Part shown: piece after piece, positions 11,861-23,204 of the stretch | Numbering within the stretch: the first letter of the stretch is position 1 | How the letters are laid out: every line of letters begins with the position of its first letter | Source: Ditylenchus dipsaci | Lineage: Eukaryota > Nematoda > Chromadorea > Rhabditida > Anguinidae | NCBI GenBank assembly: GCA_004194705.1 | Contig: SADC01001238.1 | Span: 1,039,258-1,103,257 of the forward strand | DNA length: 64,000 nucleotides | Reading direction: 5' to 3' | Position numbers and translations under genes: made by a program | The notes under the pieces: model-generated | Databases searched by the model: none | Told to the model about the DNA's origin: nothing | What the model saw: only the letters and a program-made list of their open reading frames with translations

Positions 11861-12355
11861 GGCTGGGCCCCTTTCCCCTTGAAAACTGAAGTGAACCTTA
11901 GCCACACCTTCCCCCTCACTTGGACCTGAGCGCTTAACCGCCCCCCCCCTTTGCTGAACAAAATTTTTCTGTGCTCCATATGCCTAAATGCTAAAAAAAT
12001 TAACACAGTCACTCGAATTTCAATTGTTGTAAGACTTTACTAGATAAAAACATTGGGGATCAATCAATTTTTTTAACTAATTTAATTCAAAAATAACAGG
12101 GTAGACCAAGCACAAATTGTCGGTATGCGCTGAAACACATATAGAGGTGCAAAAAGCATAAATCCGTCTCAGTCCCCAATTCTGCATTTCAACCTACAAC
12201 CATTCATGGGCTTCCTTGTATAGACTTTTCCATTTTTCATACTTTCAGCATTAGTCGCTAAAACTTTCGTCTGAATTCTCTAAAAAAATTGTTGCCTTAT
12301 ATCTCAAGGGTTGTTCAATAAGTTTACTTGGTTTTTAAATTAAATTTTCATTTAG

Positions 12356-12610
12356 CTAGGTCGAAAACCTGCAGAAGCAGCGAAAAAAAAGCAGACATAG
12401 TCTGCTTCTTTCATCTTCGAGGAGAACATCAAAATAAGTGGCACTGATGTGGCTAGGTGGCTATAGCATGTCTTCGGAGATGAGATGCTCTCTAAGTGGT
12501 GGTGTTTGCAATGGACGGATGTCTTCGTCGAAAAAAATTTTGAGTCCATGTCTTCTAGCTTCTTTATCCGAGAGTTCAAAAAGTTTGGTCAAGCGATGAA
12601 AGGCAGCCAT
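12356..12610 (-). pseudogene. Unrecognised coding fragment with one in-frame stop
   Basis: From ATG 12610 the minus strand reads MAAFHRLTKLFELSDKEARR followed by HGLKIFFDEDIRPLQTPPL, with coding-like composition. A TAG lies at 12461-12463 and the same frame stays open to 12356 (including SHISATYFDVLLEDE). A diverged second copy occurs at 31120-31254 on the same strand. I do not recognise the family. It may be a duplicated exon of a host gene or part of a transposon protein. Confidence 0.4.
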
Positions 12611-12639
12611 CGAGTACAAAGGAGACTATGTAATATATT

Positions 12640-13916
12640 TTTTCAGTTTGTTATTTAATTCGTTGAGTTGAAATATATTGAAAGTTTTGTAAACATTTTG
12701 ATGGTACACGATGTTTTCAGAATTTCGCGATTTTCGCTTTAATTAAAAATTATACATCCAATTTTTCGGTACTGTATTTCCTCTAATAAGGTGGCATTCC
12801 CTAAGCTCAAAAAACCTAATTTTCGGGGTTGTTTTTGGAACACTTTTTGAAAACTTCTTTTATGCAATCTACCACTTATTTTGTAACTCATCTCACTGGC
12901 TACAAAATAGGGTGTGAATTGCCTCAGAGCAGTCTTGAAACTTTGGGTCAAAATCACAACGCCAAGAACACGATTCCGAGTCGGGTCTTGCCCATTCAAA
13001 GGCTATTCCTGAATCATTTACAGAAAAGAGCCGAAACCACAGAAAGGACGGAGCGAAAATTCAGTTTTAAAAATTATATACCGAGAAATTTACTTTTGAC
13101 TCTAAATTTTGAAATTCGGACTATAAAAAAGTGATTTCCAAACAAAAGTTTCACAATTTTTGAAACACAGTGTATAGTAAACACTTTCTGTGTAAAAATG
13201 GAAAATTTTACAAAAAAGCTTCAAATATTAAAAACAAAAACATCGGAATCAAAAAACCTTTTTGTTGATATAACTAAATGAAGCAAGAAGTGATCATCAA
13301 AAATTGCCTTTTTTATTTTAGTTTCAAAAATCAACAGGCTCAGACTACACACAGAGTAAAATGTTGTTCAAACAGAGAAAACAGGGAAGAAAAGAAGTGA
13401 GAGCAAAATTTAAGTCATCTTTTTAGCATGTAAAGTCATTCTTTTGGCCAAAACTACACTCATTTTAGTGTAGTCACCGAAATTTTTCCGTTAACTAAAA
13501 AACCACACATTTTTGGATCTTTCAAATTTTTTGTAGTTGATTTTCTATGAAATATTTATTGTTCATTATTTGTGTTAGATGTGTTTAAAAACTGATAAAA
13601 GCAATTGGGGACATGACATTTCTATTTTTTTTTGCTAAAGCTACGTGTCTAGAAGTGAGACACACTCTTTTTTGCTGGTGATATCATCTTGATTGAAGCA
13701 AAAATTCCTTTCTTTGAACTTTCGAATTTTTTTTTGTAATTTTGCAGAAGACCATGTTACCGCAAACTTATTTGACCTAAATTTTCTGCACGAATCTCGC
13801 CTCAAAGTTGACACGTAAAAAAGAAACTAAACTTACCTTAGGCCAAAAAGTTCTTAGCCAATAACGCAATTTACTCGATTTTAGCAGGCCCACATGAAAG
13901 AAAAATATTATAGAGA
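12640..13916. other. Gene-free; truncated CCGTATT-family copy
   Basis: A CTGTATTTCCTCTAATAAG end at about 12770 is followed by family interior to about 13130. The sequence near 13310-13460 (AACAGGCTCAGACTACACAC) recurs at 15220-15320, marking another dispersed repeat. No gene is seen. Confidence 0.45.
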
Positions 13917-14372
13917 GAGAATTGACTGTATAGCGAGAGTTGACTGTGCGGCGCGAGTGGACTGTATAGGGAGTAAACTGTACAGCGAGAGTTGACTGTA
14001 TAGCGAGAGTTGACTGTGCGGCTCTAGTGGACTGTATTGGGAGTAAACTGTATAGCGAGAGTTGACTGTATAGCGAGAGTTGACTGTGCGGCGCGAGTGG
14101 ACTGTATAGGGAGTAAACTGTACAGCGAGAGTTGACTGTATAGCGAGAGTTGACTGTATAGCGAGAGTTGACTGTGCGGCTCTAGTGGACTGTATAGGGA
14201 GTAAACTGTACAGCGAGAGTTGACTGTATAGCGAGAGTTGACTGTATAGCGAGAGTTGACTGTGCGGCTCTAGTGGACTGTATAGGGAGTAAACTGTATA
14301 GCGAGAGTTGACTGTATAGCGAGAGTTGACTGTATAGCGAGAGTTGACTGTATAGCGAGGTGACTGTATAGT
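13917..14372. repeat. Tandem array of an 18-bp transposon-end-like unit with higher-order structure
   Basis: The unit is TATAGCGAGAGTTGACTG. It alternates with TGCGGC(GCG/TCT)AGTGGACTG and the 16-bp TATAGGGAGTAAACTG in a repeated order, giving a higher-order period of several units. Reversed, the unit reads CAGTCAACTCTCGCTATA, the terminal repeat type of the pogo-like elements in this window (CAGTCAAACCTCG at 57149, CGAGAGTCGACTG at 56650). The array therefore appears to be amplified transposon ends. Confidence 0.85.
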
Positions 14373-15728
14373 ATAGGTTCCTGATCTCGTTCACACCTCT
14401 AAGTATTTGTCGAATATTTTTTGTCGACAAAAAAGGGCTCTTAGAAAATATATATGCATGTTTATGCAATGATATAGGACAGTCGCCAAATAGTGAAACT
14501 ATAGGGACGATATGGTTCCTTTGTCAGTTCTTGGTTAGTCCGCTCTATATAGGTACATTTTGATACAGTCTCCCTTGGTCTGTTCCCACGGATGCGCTTA
14601 TGCCGAGAGTGAACTAAAGTAAATTAAAGTAAACCAACTGAATTACCGAACAAGGCGCACAATATCGAGTGTTGACTACAATTATTTTCAAATATTACAA
14701 GCGCGTAAGCTTAACTAGACAGCAATCTTCATAAGTAGAAAAAAAGTCTAAGACAGATATGAAAAAACACACATAAAATAAATAATACAGAACAGGAAAA
14801 ATATACTGTTTTTTTCAATTTTTCAAAATTGGTCGTTTATAATATATCATTAACGCATCAAAAATATTATTAACGCATCAAAAAAAATGAAACTAACATA
14901 TCGCCAGGCTACCTCAGATCAGCCTCCCATTTACTAAGTGACTATTGATCTAAGCGCACGCCCACATTTTGCTTCAACCAATGTTTAGACAAAAGTTTAT
15001 ATTTTGAAACATATTATCTGAAGTGACAAAAATAACATCAAAATATTTTTGAAAAAAAAGTTCAGATGATTTCAAATAAAGTTAAACAATTCGAAAAAAA
15101 ACTGCAAAACTACAAAAAAAGATCAGAATCAGACGCAAAATTTCTTGTTCTTTTTCGTAGAATCAAACAAAAAGGGATCATCAAAAAACTTGCTCTCTTC
15201 TTTTTGTAGTTTCAAAAATCAACAGGCTCAGACTACACACACATAGTAAAATAGTGCTCAAACAGACAAAAAAGTGAGAGTAAGATTAGAAAAATCATCT
15301 TTTTAGCATGCATTATCATCCATCTGAATAAAACTACACTAATTTTGGCCTATTGGCCTCTAACAAATTTCAGTGGTCCTAACCCTTTTTCATGTTTGCA
15401 AGTAAATTGTTTAAATTATTAAAATTTTTATTTACAAATTGTTCATTTTCTTTGCTAGATACGTCTTAGATTGATAAAATAAGCCAGGGACATGACATTT
15501 GTCTTTGTGATGTTAGTATTATGTGGCTCGAAAAAAGACCTACACCTTTTTGGTGGTGATTTCATATTTAATTTAGTGAAAATTTTTGGCTTTTTGAACT
15601 TTGAATGTGCGGCGTACAGGAATTTACAAGATTTATTTAGCTGCACTTTTAAATTTGTAATTTGATCATTAAAAAATTCTAGGTCTGTCTAGAGACAAAT
15701 ACAGGTTTGGATAGGCTAAAATAACCGT
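14373..15728. other. Gene-free AT-rich stretch with dispersed repeat copies
   Basis: It contains a repeat shared with 13310-13460 (near 15220) and one shared with 17080-17190 (GTTGATCTGAGCGCAC-like, near 14945). No supported exon. Confidence 0.4.
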
Positions 15729-15736
15729 GATTTAAC

Positions 15737-15917
15737 CAGTGCTGTAAATGGCACCGGCCGCACCGGCACCGCCGGTGCCCGGTGCGGTGCCTGGTGCCGA
15801 AATTTTGGAGGTCGGTGCCCGGTGCCGAAATTTCAGAGGTCGGTGCCCGGTGCCCAAATTTTCCAGGCCGGTGCCCGGTGCGGTGCCGGTGCCGAAATTC
15901 CAAAATTTACAGCACTG
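15737..15917. mobile_element. hAT-type MITE with GC-rich minisatellite core
   Basis: The ends CAGTGCTGTAAAT and ATTTACAGCACTG are flanked by an exact 8-bp duplication, GATTTAAC (15729-15736 and 15918-15925). An 8-bp duplication with CAGTG ends is typical of the hAT superfamily. The interior is tandem GGTGCCCGGTGCCGAAATTT. A related, degraded GGCACCGGCACCAGCT tract sits at 51360-51560 in a PDZD8 intron. Confidence 0.85.
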
Positions 15918-15925
15918 GATTTAAC

Positions 15926-18070
15926 GTAAAAATCAACTGTCATATTTCAGATTCTTTTTGAGACAATAAATGTTCGAATAAGTCAATACTTTCCAATTGA
16001 AATATTCATTGTCTCGAGAGGAATTTGAATGACAGAAATAAGTTTAAGTTTAAGAGCACTTTTGCATGCAAATTGGGTACGCTGATCACGAATCTGGTGT
16101 CAAAATTTTTTTGTAAAAAAAGTTTTACGTCAAAAGCTGAAAAAAGTAAGAACGACTAGCAAACTTCAAAGGCCCTTTTTGGCATCCTACCCCACCCTTA
16201 TGAATACGGCCTTTTGATAGCAGAAAATTTAGTTTGGTCCCTTGAACAAAAGTTTTGAGAAAAACGGATTTTTATTAGAAAAATTCGAGTTCTGAAAAGG
16301 CTTTTTTTATTATTACCACTGTTGTTCCGACTCTTCCAATCATCACCGAGGCATGTAATACCTCATTAGAAAGCTCATTATCTGGGCTTTCGAATGGCAT
16401 ATAACACTTTGAAGATAAATATTGGAAGTTGCGTAAACAATATGAAGTTTAAAAAAATGGCAAATTCCGAGTGCTTAATTTTGGAGGCCATTTTCTCAAA
16501 ATAGAGTGAGGGAATCGGAAAATATGTGCAAACCATAGTGTTCAGCGTATCGCGAATAGGGTATTAGCATACCTGGAATACCTGCATATATGGAATCTGG
16601 CCTACCCAAAAAATCACTATCGGCAACTTTAGGCTCTATTTTACAAAGAATCGTTCTTAAAACCGTGGCATCAAGTAAAAAACAAAGTCAAACAACTTGG
16701 CTCAGAAGAGCTTTGTTGTTTCTTTTAAAAAAGTTTTTTAGATGCTATTTTAGGTTTTCGGTTTTCGGTTTTCGGTCATATTTTAAACATTTTAAATATT
16801 TTTAACACTATCAAAAATAGTGAAATTTGAAGACAAAAAACCTTTCAAAAAATTAAGCTTCGATAAACAGCAGTACAGTAAAATTAAATTTTGCAGCAAA
16901 AAAACTCGAACAAAAGTAAATAATATAAATCATGAAAAAATATATTAAGAATAAAGTAAAATGTATGCTATCTTTTTCTTAATTTGTGGAAAATGATTTG
17001 TGGAAAGTGATCATTTACAAAATGTAATTAACGAATCACAAAATTAAACTAATATATAGAGATGCTAACTTAGATACAAGTCACTCATTTGCGAAAGGAC
17101 TGTTGATCTGAGCGCACAGCAATAATTTGTTCAATAATTTTTAGGTGAATGATATATTGAACCAAATATTTGTCGAATATTTTTTTGGCGAGGGTTCTTA
17201 GAAAATATATATGCAATAATACGATAAATAATGCGATAAATTAATGGATGGGTTCCACATTCGAAATTTTATTTGTAAAAACAGAAGAAATTTTTCTGAT
17301 GGGTTTCCAAATTCCAATTTCGTGTTTTGAATTTCAACCCTGAAACCCATCAGAAAAATTTGTTCTGTTTTTAGAAGCAAAATTTTGAATGTGGAACACA
17401 TCCATTTATTTTTAATGGCCTGCATTAGTTTAAACTTATGAAACCCATGCAGAAACCTTGCGAGTTGTGTATAACAACCCGCGAACTTATGGACCAATCC
17501 AATATCATCAAGAATTGTATTATACGAGAATTCTACCGTTATCAAAGTACAGTCATCGATCATATTCTGTATTTTACGAGAAATCCTACAGTTATTAAGG
17601 TACAGTTGGCCAGACACCTGGCCAGATAGTGACAAACTATGATAATTGTACGTTGATAACTGTAGAATTTTTCGTGTATCACAATCCACATTTATCAAAT
17701 CTGGAAACCCGCATCTCGAAACATATTAAGGGATACTCCTCAAAAGTTCAAGATTCAGCTGATCAGAAATTTTTTTCAGCATCTGGGTTAAAAAGGTGTC
17801 TCACGTTGGTGGTGACTTAAAAAACGTATCTTGGAGAGGTGACTGTACAAACTTTGAATGTAAAAAATTTAAAGAAAAAACATCATCACCAAAAATACAT
17901 TTAAAAAATATTTCTACTAGTGAAAAGTTTTAGCATAGAAAAAACATTTGCTGTTTCAACCGCGGCGAAAACAGCAGATTTTGCCGTTCAAACCGCCGCA
18001 AAAATGGCTTATTTGCCGTTTTTGCCGGGGTCAAAACGACAAATTCTGCCGTTTCTTCCTAGCGCCTTAT
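15926..18070. other. Gene-free region
   Basis: A palindrome at about 17225-17410 (GGTTCCACATTCGAAATTTT and its inverse) and hairpin repeats with TAACTGTAGAATTTTTCG (17650) are visible. Reading frames across them are incidental. Confidence 0.45.
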
Positions 18071-18072
18071 TT

Positions 18073-18230
18073 TTAGCTTGGTCCCCCCTGTTGCTTTGAA
18101 GGTGGCCATGGTTAATCATGCTAACCATGATCACATTATTAAAATAAATATATTAGACAAGGGGTACCAAGGCTTTTTTCAATAAAATATAACAGGGGAC
18201 CAAGCTAATGATGACCACCTAAAATTCGAC
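18073..18230. repeat. Palindrome bearing the ACAGGGGGACCAAG motif
   Basis: Arms CTTGGTCCCCCCTGTTG and AACAGGGGACCAAG enclose a short AT core. The same terminal block recurs at 32990-33180, 58970-59160 and about ten other places in the window. Confidence 0.65.
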
Positions 18231-19439
18231 AGAGCCCCGACTTTTAAATGCCTTATTACAATTGTTTTTGAAATAACAGTGTAGCAAAAATAATACTTGA
18301 AATATATTTATATTGGAAAACGAGAAATAAAAGAAAGGTATTGTTACGAATCATTTTTTCGTTGATGCTCTCGAGAGAGAAAAAAACTAGCACAATCACC
18401 ACTAAAAATTTGAATCTACATGCGAAAAAATTCATTTTAAAAATTTGACCCCAAAAAGTGAGCCATTGATTTTTTTGTAAGACAGCTTCGTTTTATTATA
18501 ACCCTGTTAGAGCGAAAAACGTAGTAGCGATGAATACAAAGAGAGAGGAAAGAAAAGACAGCATACAAAAAAATGACACGAGAAAATATGGGTATGCGGC
18601 TCAAAAATTTTATGGTGCGGATGTTGCACTCAGTGGACCAAGCAAAAAGAATCGCTGTAGAATAAAAGAAAAGAAAGCTAGGCTACCTCGAAGAATCACA
18701 CAATTCAAGCACCATTAAAAAAAATTGCTTTTTGGCCCACTAATAAAAAGCGAAAAAGCAAAACAATTTCTGTCAAAGTCGAAGCTTGATCTTTGGCTGT
18801 CAGCAGAAAAAAGTTTTACTTATTTCTCTGCTGGCCAGCCAAATTTTTCTAAAGATGTTGGTTTGGTGGGCTGGTGGGACTGCCCAGCGATTGGGTACAA
18901 ATTGTGATTGGGTACACTTTTTTCGGTGTTTTTCAGCGCTGTTTCACCGAATTTCACCGAAAAAAGTGTACCCAATCGCTGTTTCACCGGCTGGTGGTTT
19001 ATTGGGACATTGGATTTATGAAATGCAGTTTGCATGAGTTAACGGCCGGAATTTGACATACTAACTGCTCAAAAAATTCATTGAAGGTTTTTAGTAGGGT
19101 AGGACACTTCCGTAATGTCAAGTTCCGGGTATCAAAGTTTTTACTCAAAAATTTATAACGAATTTCCCAACGAAATTTCGGAACCCTTTCTAGATATCAT
19201 CGAAAAAAAAAATTCTGAAATTAACACAAAAATATCAAAAAGACCTAATTACACGGTCGTGTAACACAATCGTGCAATTCGGTCTTTTTTGACATTTTTT
19301 TAATTTTTTGTGAACTTTAAGTTTCTCTTGTTTTCGATGATATCTAAAAAGGATTCAGAAATTCCTTGCGCATCTAATGGTATCAATACTTTACCTAGAT
19401 GCTTAAAAAAATTTCGAGTAAAAATTTGGTACCCGAAAC
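18231..19439. other. Gene-free; small palindromes
   Basis: 18890-19000 is a hairpin of ATTGGGTACACTTTTTTCGG and its inverse. 19140-19440 contains an imperfect inverted repeat. An open frame at 18530-18718 has no splice context or recognised motif. Confidence 0.35.
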
Positions 19440-20000
19440 TTGACATTACACAGAAGAACCACTCACAAGGGAACCGTTTGAACTGTACGATTCGAAAATT
19501 CTGACAAGGCCATCTTGTAGGGCATAGTTGATTTACTATATAGAATTTCAATATTTTTTCCCCACAGACAGAAATAATCAAATCTGGAGACTCGAAAAAA
19601 ATCGAGCCACAAACGGCCTTGATCCCCTGTAGATTCTTGAAAACGTATTTGTTTATAATCCATCCTTGATATGGTGACACCGCCAAAAGCTCGATACTTA
19701 GCAGGGTCTGACACTATTTTAAACACATATATATGTGGAAAAAAGGGTCAGACCCAGTTAGGGATCGAAAATTTAGGGTGTAACTGTATGAAGGCTTGCC
19801 TGTAGAAAATTTGTTTTTGAAAATCCACAGGGGGGAACCATGGCAGTTTTGGCTTGATCTTTCTCGACTCTCCAGATTCGATTTTTTCTGTCTGTGGGGA
19901 AAAAATATTGAAATTCTATATAGTAAATCAACTATGCTCTACAAGATGGCTTTGTCAGAATTTTTGAATCGAATCGTGCAGTTCAAACGGTTCCCTTGTC
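19440..20000. repeat. Inverted repeat with an element-like spacer
   Basis: The left arm, about 19452-19640 (ACAAGGGAACCGTTTGAACT and TCCCCACAGACAGAAATAAT), is inverted at 19826-20000. The spacer carries GGGTCTGACAC / GGGTCAGACCC arms. A related stretch appears at 58420-58560 in a PDZD8 intron. Confidence 0.65.
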
Positions 20001-20068
20001 AGATGGAACACCATCCTTGAAGACCACTTCTGGTCGTCTCAGCCTTGCTGTAGGCCAGCGTATGTTAA

Positions 20069-20289
20069 AAGACCATAGCCGTCGACGACAACGATTTTTA
20101 ATTTTTTTGAATTTAAAATGTTTGAATTTGCGCGGGACAGTTCTCTTTCGTCTTTCATTGTACTCTTTTGAGTCATTTAAAGCAAGCCTAAGCAAAGTCA
20201 AAAGAGCACAGTGCGCGACGAAAGAGAACTGTACCGCGCGTTTGAAATAAACATTTGAAATTCTCGTTGTCGGTGACGGCTATGGTCCT
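20069..20289. mobile_element. Palindromic MITE flanked by TTAA, copy 1
   Basis: Ends AAGACCATAGCCGTC and GACGGCTATGGTCCT lie between TTAA sites. The core is TTCTCTTTCGTCTTTCATTG with its inverse. Homologues occur at 31936-32146 and 35231-35422. TTAA targeting suggests a piggyBac-type transposase acting in trans. Confidence 0.65.
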
Positions 20290-20937
20290 TTAAGACGGAC
20301 TCAAAGTTATCTGACAAGGAAACCTAGCGAACTTGTTTTTCACTCATAAATTAGAGTTTGGTCTCATTGGATGGCCAGTATGCGACTTTTAGTCAAATTT
20401 GTTGAGATCTCGTGCTCATAGGCCAAAAAAGTTGGGATGGGAAAGCTAGTAAAATATTGAAAAACCACAGGGAGGACCAAGGCATTCTTGAATTTCAAAA
20501 GAGACTTTCTGAGTCACAGGTTCAAATACTTTTGGGTGTACACCCTGTTCTTTTTTACTTTAATTTTTTATTTTTCTCGGCTCTAATGATTTTGTTATAT
20601 AGCTAAAAGGTTGAAGATAATTTTTTGACACCCAAACTTCTGAAAAAAGTGGGTAAAAATAGGATCTGCACCCAGTAGTATTCGGACCTGTGACCTAGTT
20701 ATAAAGCCTCTGCGGTTTTTCAATTCTTTACTCGCCTTCACAACTCAGCTTTTTGGTTTATGCGCATGATATCTCTACGAATTTGATTGAAAGTCGCATA
20801 CTGGCTATCCAATGAGACCAAACTCCAATTCATGAGTGAAAAAAAGTTCGCGAAGCTTCCTTGTTACTAACAAGAAGTCTAACAAGTTGTTAGCTCATAT
20901 CTTAGATTCATGTTTGAGTCCGTCATATCATACGCTG
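20290..20937. other. Gene-free; inverted repeat arms
   Basis: GATGGCCAGTATGCGACTTT (20370) is inverted at about 20790, forming a foldback. A copy of the CCAGCGTATG repeat ends at 20937, where the next element has inserted. Confidence 0.5.
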
Positions 20938-20947
20938 GCCTACCTCG

Positions 20948-23114
20948 GTACGTGACAAAATTTGCTCGCGCCAAAATTTGCTCGGACCAAAATTTGCTCG
21001 CGGCCATAATTTGCTCGGTCATAATTTGCTCGGACTAATTTTTACTCAATCTTGCAGATTTAACCTTGAGTGTTTAAATACATCTTAACCGTCCACATTA
21101 AGCCTTAATGGTCCTAAACCATCTTCAATGGTCTAGATACTCACTTGGTTCGGTTTGCTTCCATTTCCAGTGACTCATACGACATTTCCGCGCCGAAATT
21201 GTATTTTCTGGCGAAACAGCCGGACTGTTTTTCTCAACCATCCCGAATGGCCCTGAACCATCCTTAGTGGTTCTGTACCGACCACAGTGGAGATTTTAGG
21301 CAAGAGAGTAGGTATCTGAGCCAAGAGAGTGATACCCGAGCCAGGAGAATGGGTGGGTAGGGCAGGAGGGTAGGGACTTAAGAGAGTGGGTGGGTTGAGC
21401 AGGAGAGTGACTAGGAGAGTGGATGGGTGTTCCAGGAGAGTAGTTAGGAGTGCCAGGAGTGAGTAAGTGTCAACGGAGAGAAAGGTGGTCTACCAGGAAA
21501 GCAAATATGTTTGTTGGTGATTAGAGAGTTTTTGATGTTTTTCATTGGGATATTCTGATTAATTGATTTATATATTTTTTCTCAATGTATTAATTTTAAA
21601 CGTTATACGTGAATATCGACCAAGGCGAGGGTGGTCTGCCGACAGGCGGGCCCCTGAGCTAGTGGAATGGTAATGTTCAACTGTAATACCTAATTTTATC
21701 TAAACGAATTGGTGACCCAATAAGTGTGCAGCGAAAGCCACGCTATTTTTAGATGGCACAGCTGCGATCCAAAAATTAACCTCAACAACTCTTTTTTATT
21801 CATACATCTAAGACGAACAACAACAAAAAAACTCAGAGGTTATAACAATATTTCACTGATCCATCACGATCCGAGACATTCAACTGAACTTCTTCTTGGT
21901 CAGCAAAAGTCAGCAATTCATCGGAGATCAGAGCCGAACCAGTCGCCATCAGCTTTAGCCTTCCACCAAAACTGTCTTGAATCTTGTTAAACACAATTCT
22001 GTCGGCTAGCGAATCTATACAATATAATCCACTTAATTAGAGGGGTATAAATTAGCTATTGTAAAGATATTTAACCTACCTCTCCAACTCAGCATTCTTC
22101 ATATCAATGGCAGCGCTGAAGACAAATTTGCAGATTTTGGACTTGTTCACTTGAGTAAGAACATTATCATCCTCGACCCAACAGTCTCGAAACCTTTTTG
22201 AGATCATCCAAGATAGATCGGGCACCAACGACGACGATATGCTTGAGACATGGACACTTGCTCTAGCTTGCAGTAGGCCTAAACTACAAAGTTAATATAG
22301 AAATAATACACAAAAATTACACATTGAGCGTGTGTTACGAATAATCACAAAATATCACTTCGAGTTGGCTTGATTGATGATCAGGGTGGTGGCATCAATT
22401 CCGAAAGTGTGGTAGAGTGGCACAAGAACATTTTCGTAGGCGTAGGTGGCGTGCTCAATGAGAAGCGATTCTAGTCGCCTCTAGAGCAGATGAAAATAAA
22501 TGTATTATGGCCCACCGGTTGTCCATCTTGCGCAAAGCTCGCCCAATGTCTTCTGAAAAATCGATGGCCTGAAAAAAAATATGTTAACTCATGATATCCT
22601 TGCAAGTGAGCAAATTATACCTCATCGTACCAAATTGCTTATAAGTGATTGGATCGCTGAACACCACTGGAAATTCTCGACCATCATCAGAGTAGCTGCG
22701 ATCGCTCAAGTCCTCTCTTCTATCCATCTCCTTTCTCGAAAAAAATTATTCAATGAAAAGAGCAACGGTCGAGACAAATAAACAAAGAACATCTTTGTCA
22801 GCCAAGATAAAGTCATAAGTAGATTGTTCAGAACCATTTAGGCTGAATCCAGACCACGTAAGACGGATCTAGACCACCAAAGGTAAATCTGGAACACTGA
22901 GAAAAAATTTAGACCCAGGCAAATTATGGCCGAGCAAATTAAGGCCTGAGCAAATTATGGCCGAGCAAATTTTGTCCGAGCAAATTTTGGCGCGAGCAAA
23001 TTTTGACCGCGAGCAAATTTTGGCCCCGAGCAAATTTTGGCGCGAGCAAATTTTGGCCGCGAGCAAATTTTGGTCCGAGCAAATTTTGGCGCGAGCAAAT
23101 TTTGTCCGTGTCCG
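20948..23114. mobile_element. MULE/Foldback-like element with tandem-array TIRs carrying an ACSL fragment
   Basis: Bounded by an exact 10-bp direct repeat, GCCTACCTCG (20938-20947 and 23115-23124). The right end reads outward as GTCCGTGTCCG; the left end is GTACGTGAC. Both arms then consist of tandem units around CAAAATTTGCTCG, inverted with respect to each other (20955-21055 and 22915-23105), and the arm similarity extends inward through GGTCTAGAT-type repeats. The 2.2-kb element sits inside a copy of the CCAGCGTATG repeat. I see no transposase. A TTATGGCC-type minisatellite and GGAGAGTGGG repeats (21290-21480) fill part of the interior, and the minus strand from 22737 to 21833 is a broken ACSL gene. 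Confidence 0.8.
21833..22737 (-). pseudogene. Long-chain acyl-CoA synthetase (ACSL) gene fragment
   Basis: Five exon-like blocks in the order of ACSL proteins: about 22737-22621 (PITYKQ region), 22568-22516 (AIDFSEDIGRALRKMDNR), 22480-22359 (LLIEHATYAYENVLVPLYHT, the ACSL A(C/T)YxYSxVxVPLYDTLG block), 22278-22080 (CPCLKHIVVVGA, then NKSKICKFVFSAAIDMKNAE) and 22014-21833 (LADRIVFNKIQDSFGGRLKL followed by MATGSALISDELLTF). Acceptors and donors flank most blocks. The AMP-binding P-loop region (TSGTTGxPKG) between the fourth block's two halves is gone, and in-frame stops and frameshifts occur, so it cannot make an active enzyme. ACSLs activate fatty acids with ATP and CoA at ER or mitochondrial membranes. 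The fragment lies wholly inside a TIR element, which suggests capture. Confidence 0.8.
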
Positions 23115-23204
23115 GCCTACCTCGCCTAAGCCTAAAGACTAAGATTACGCGAAAAATCAACAGGGGCCTAGGCAAAAACTCAGACAACCCCATAAAAAAC
23201 CCCC

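Noticed and set aside
22915..23105. CRISPR-like array of regularly spaced repeats
   Set aside because: Units are contiguous with only 2-4 variable bases between them and are mirrored at 20955; this is a tandem-repeat arm in a eukaryotic genome.
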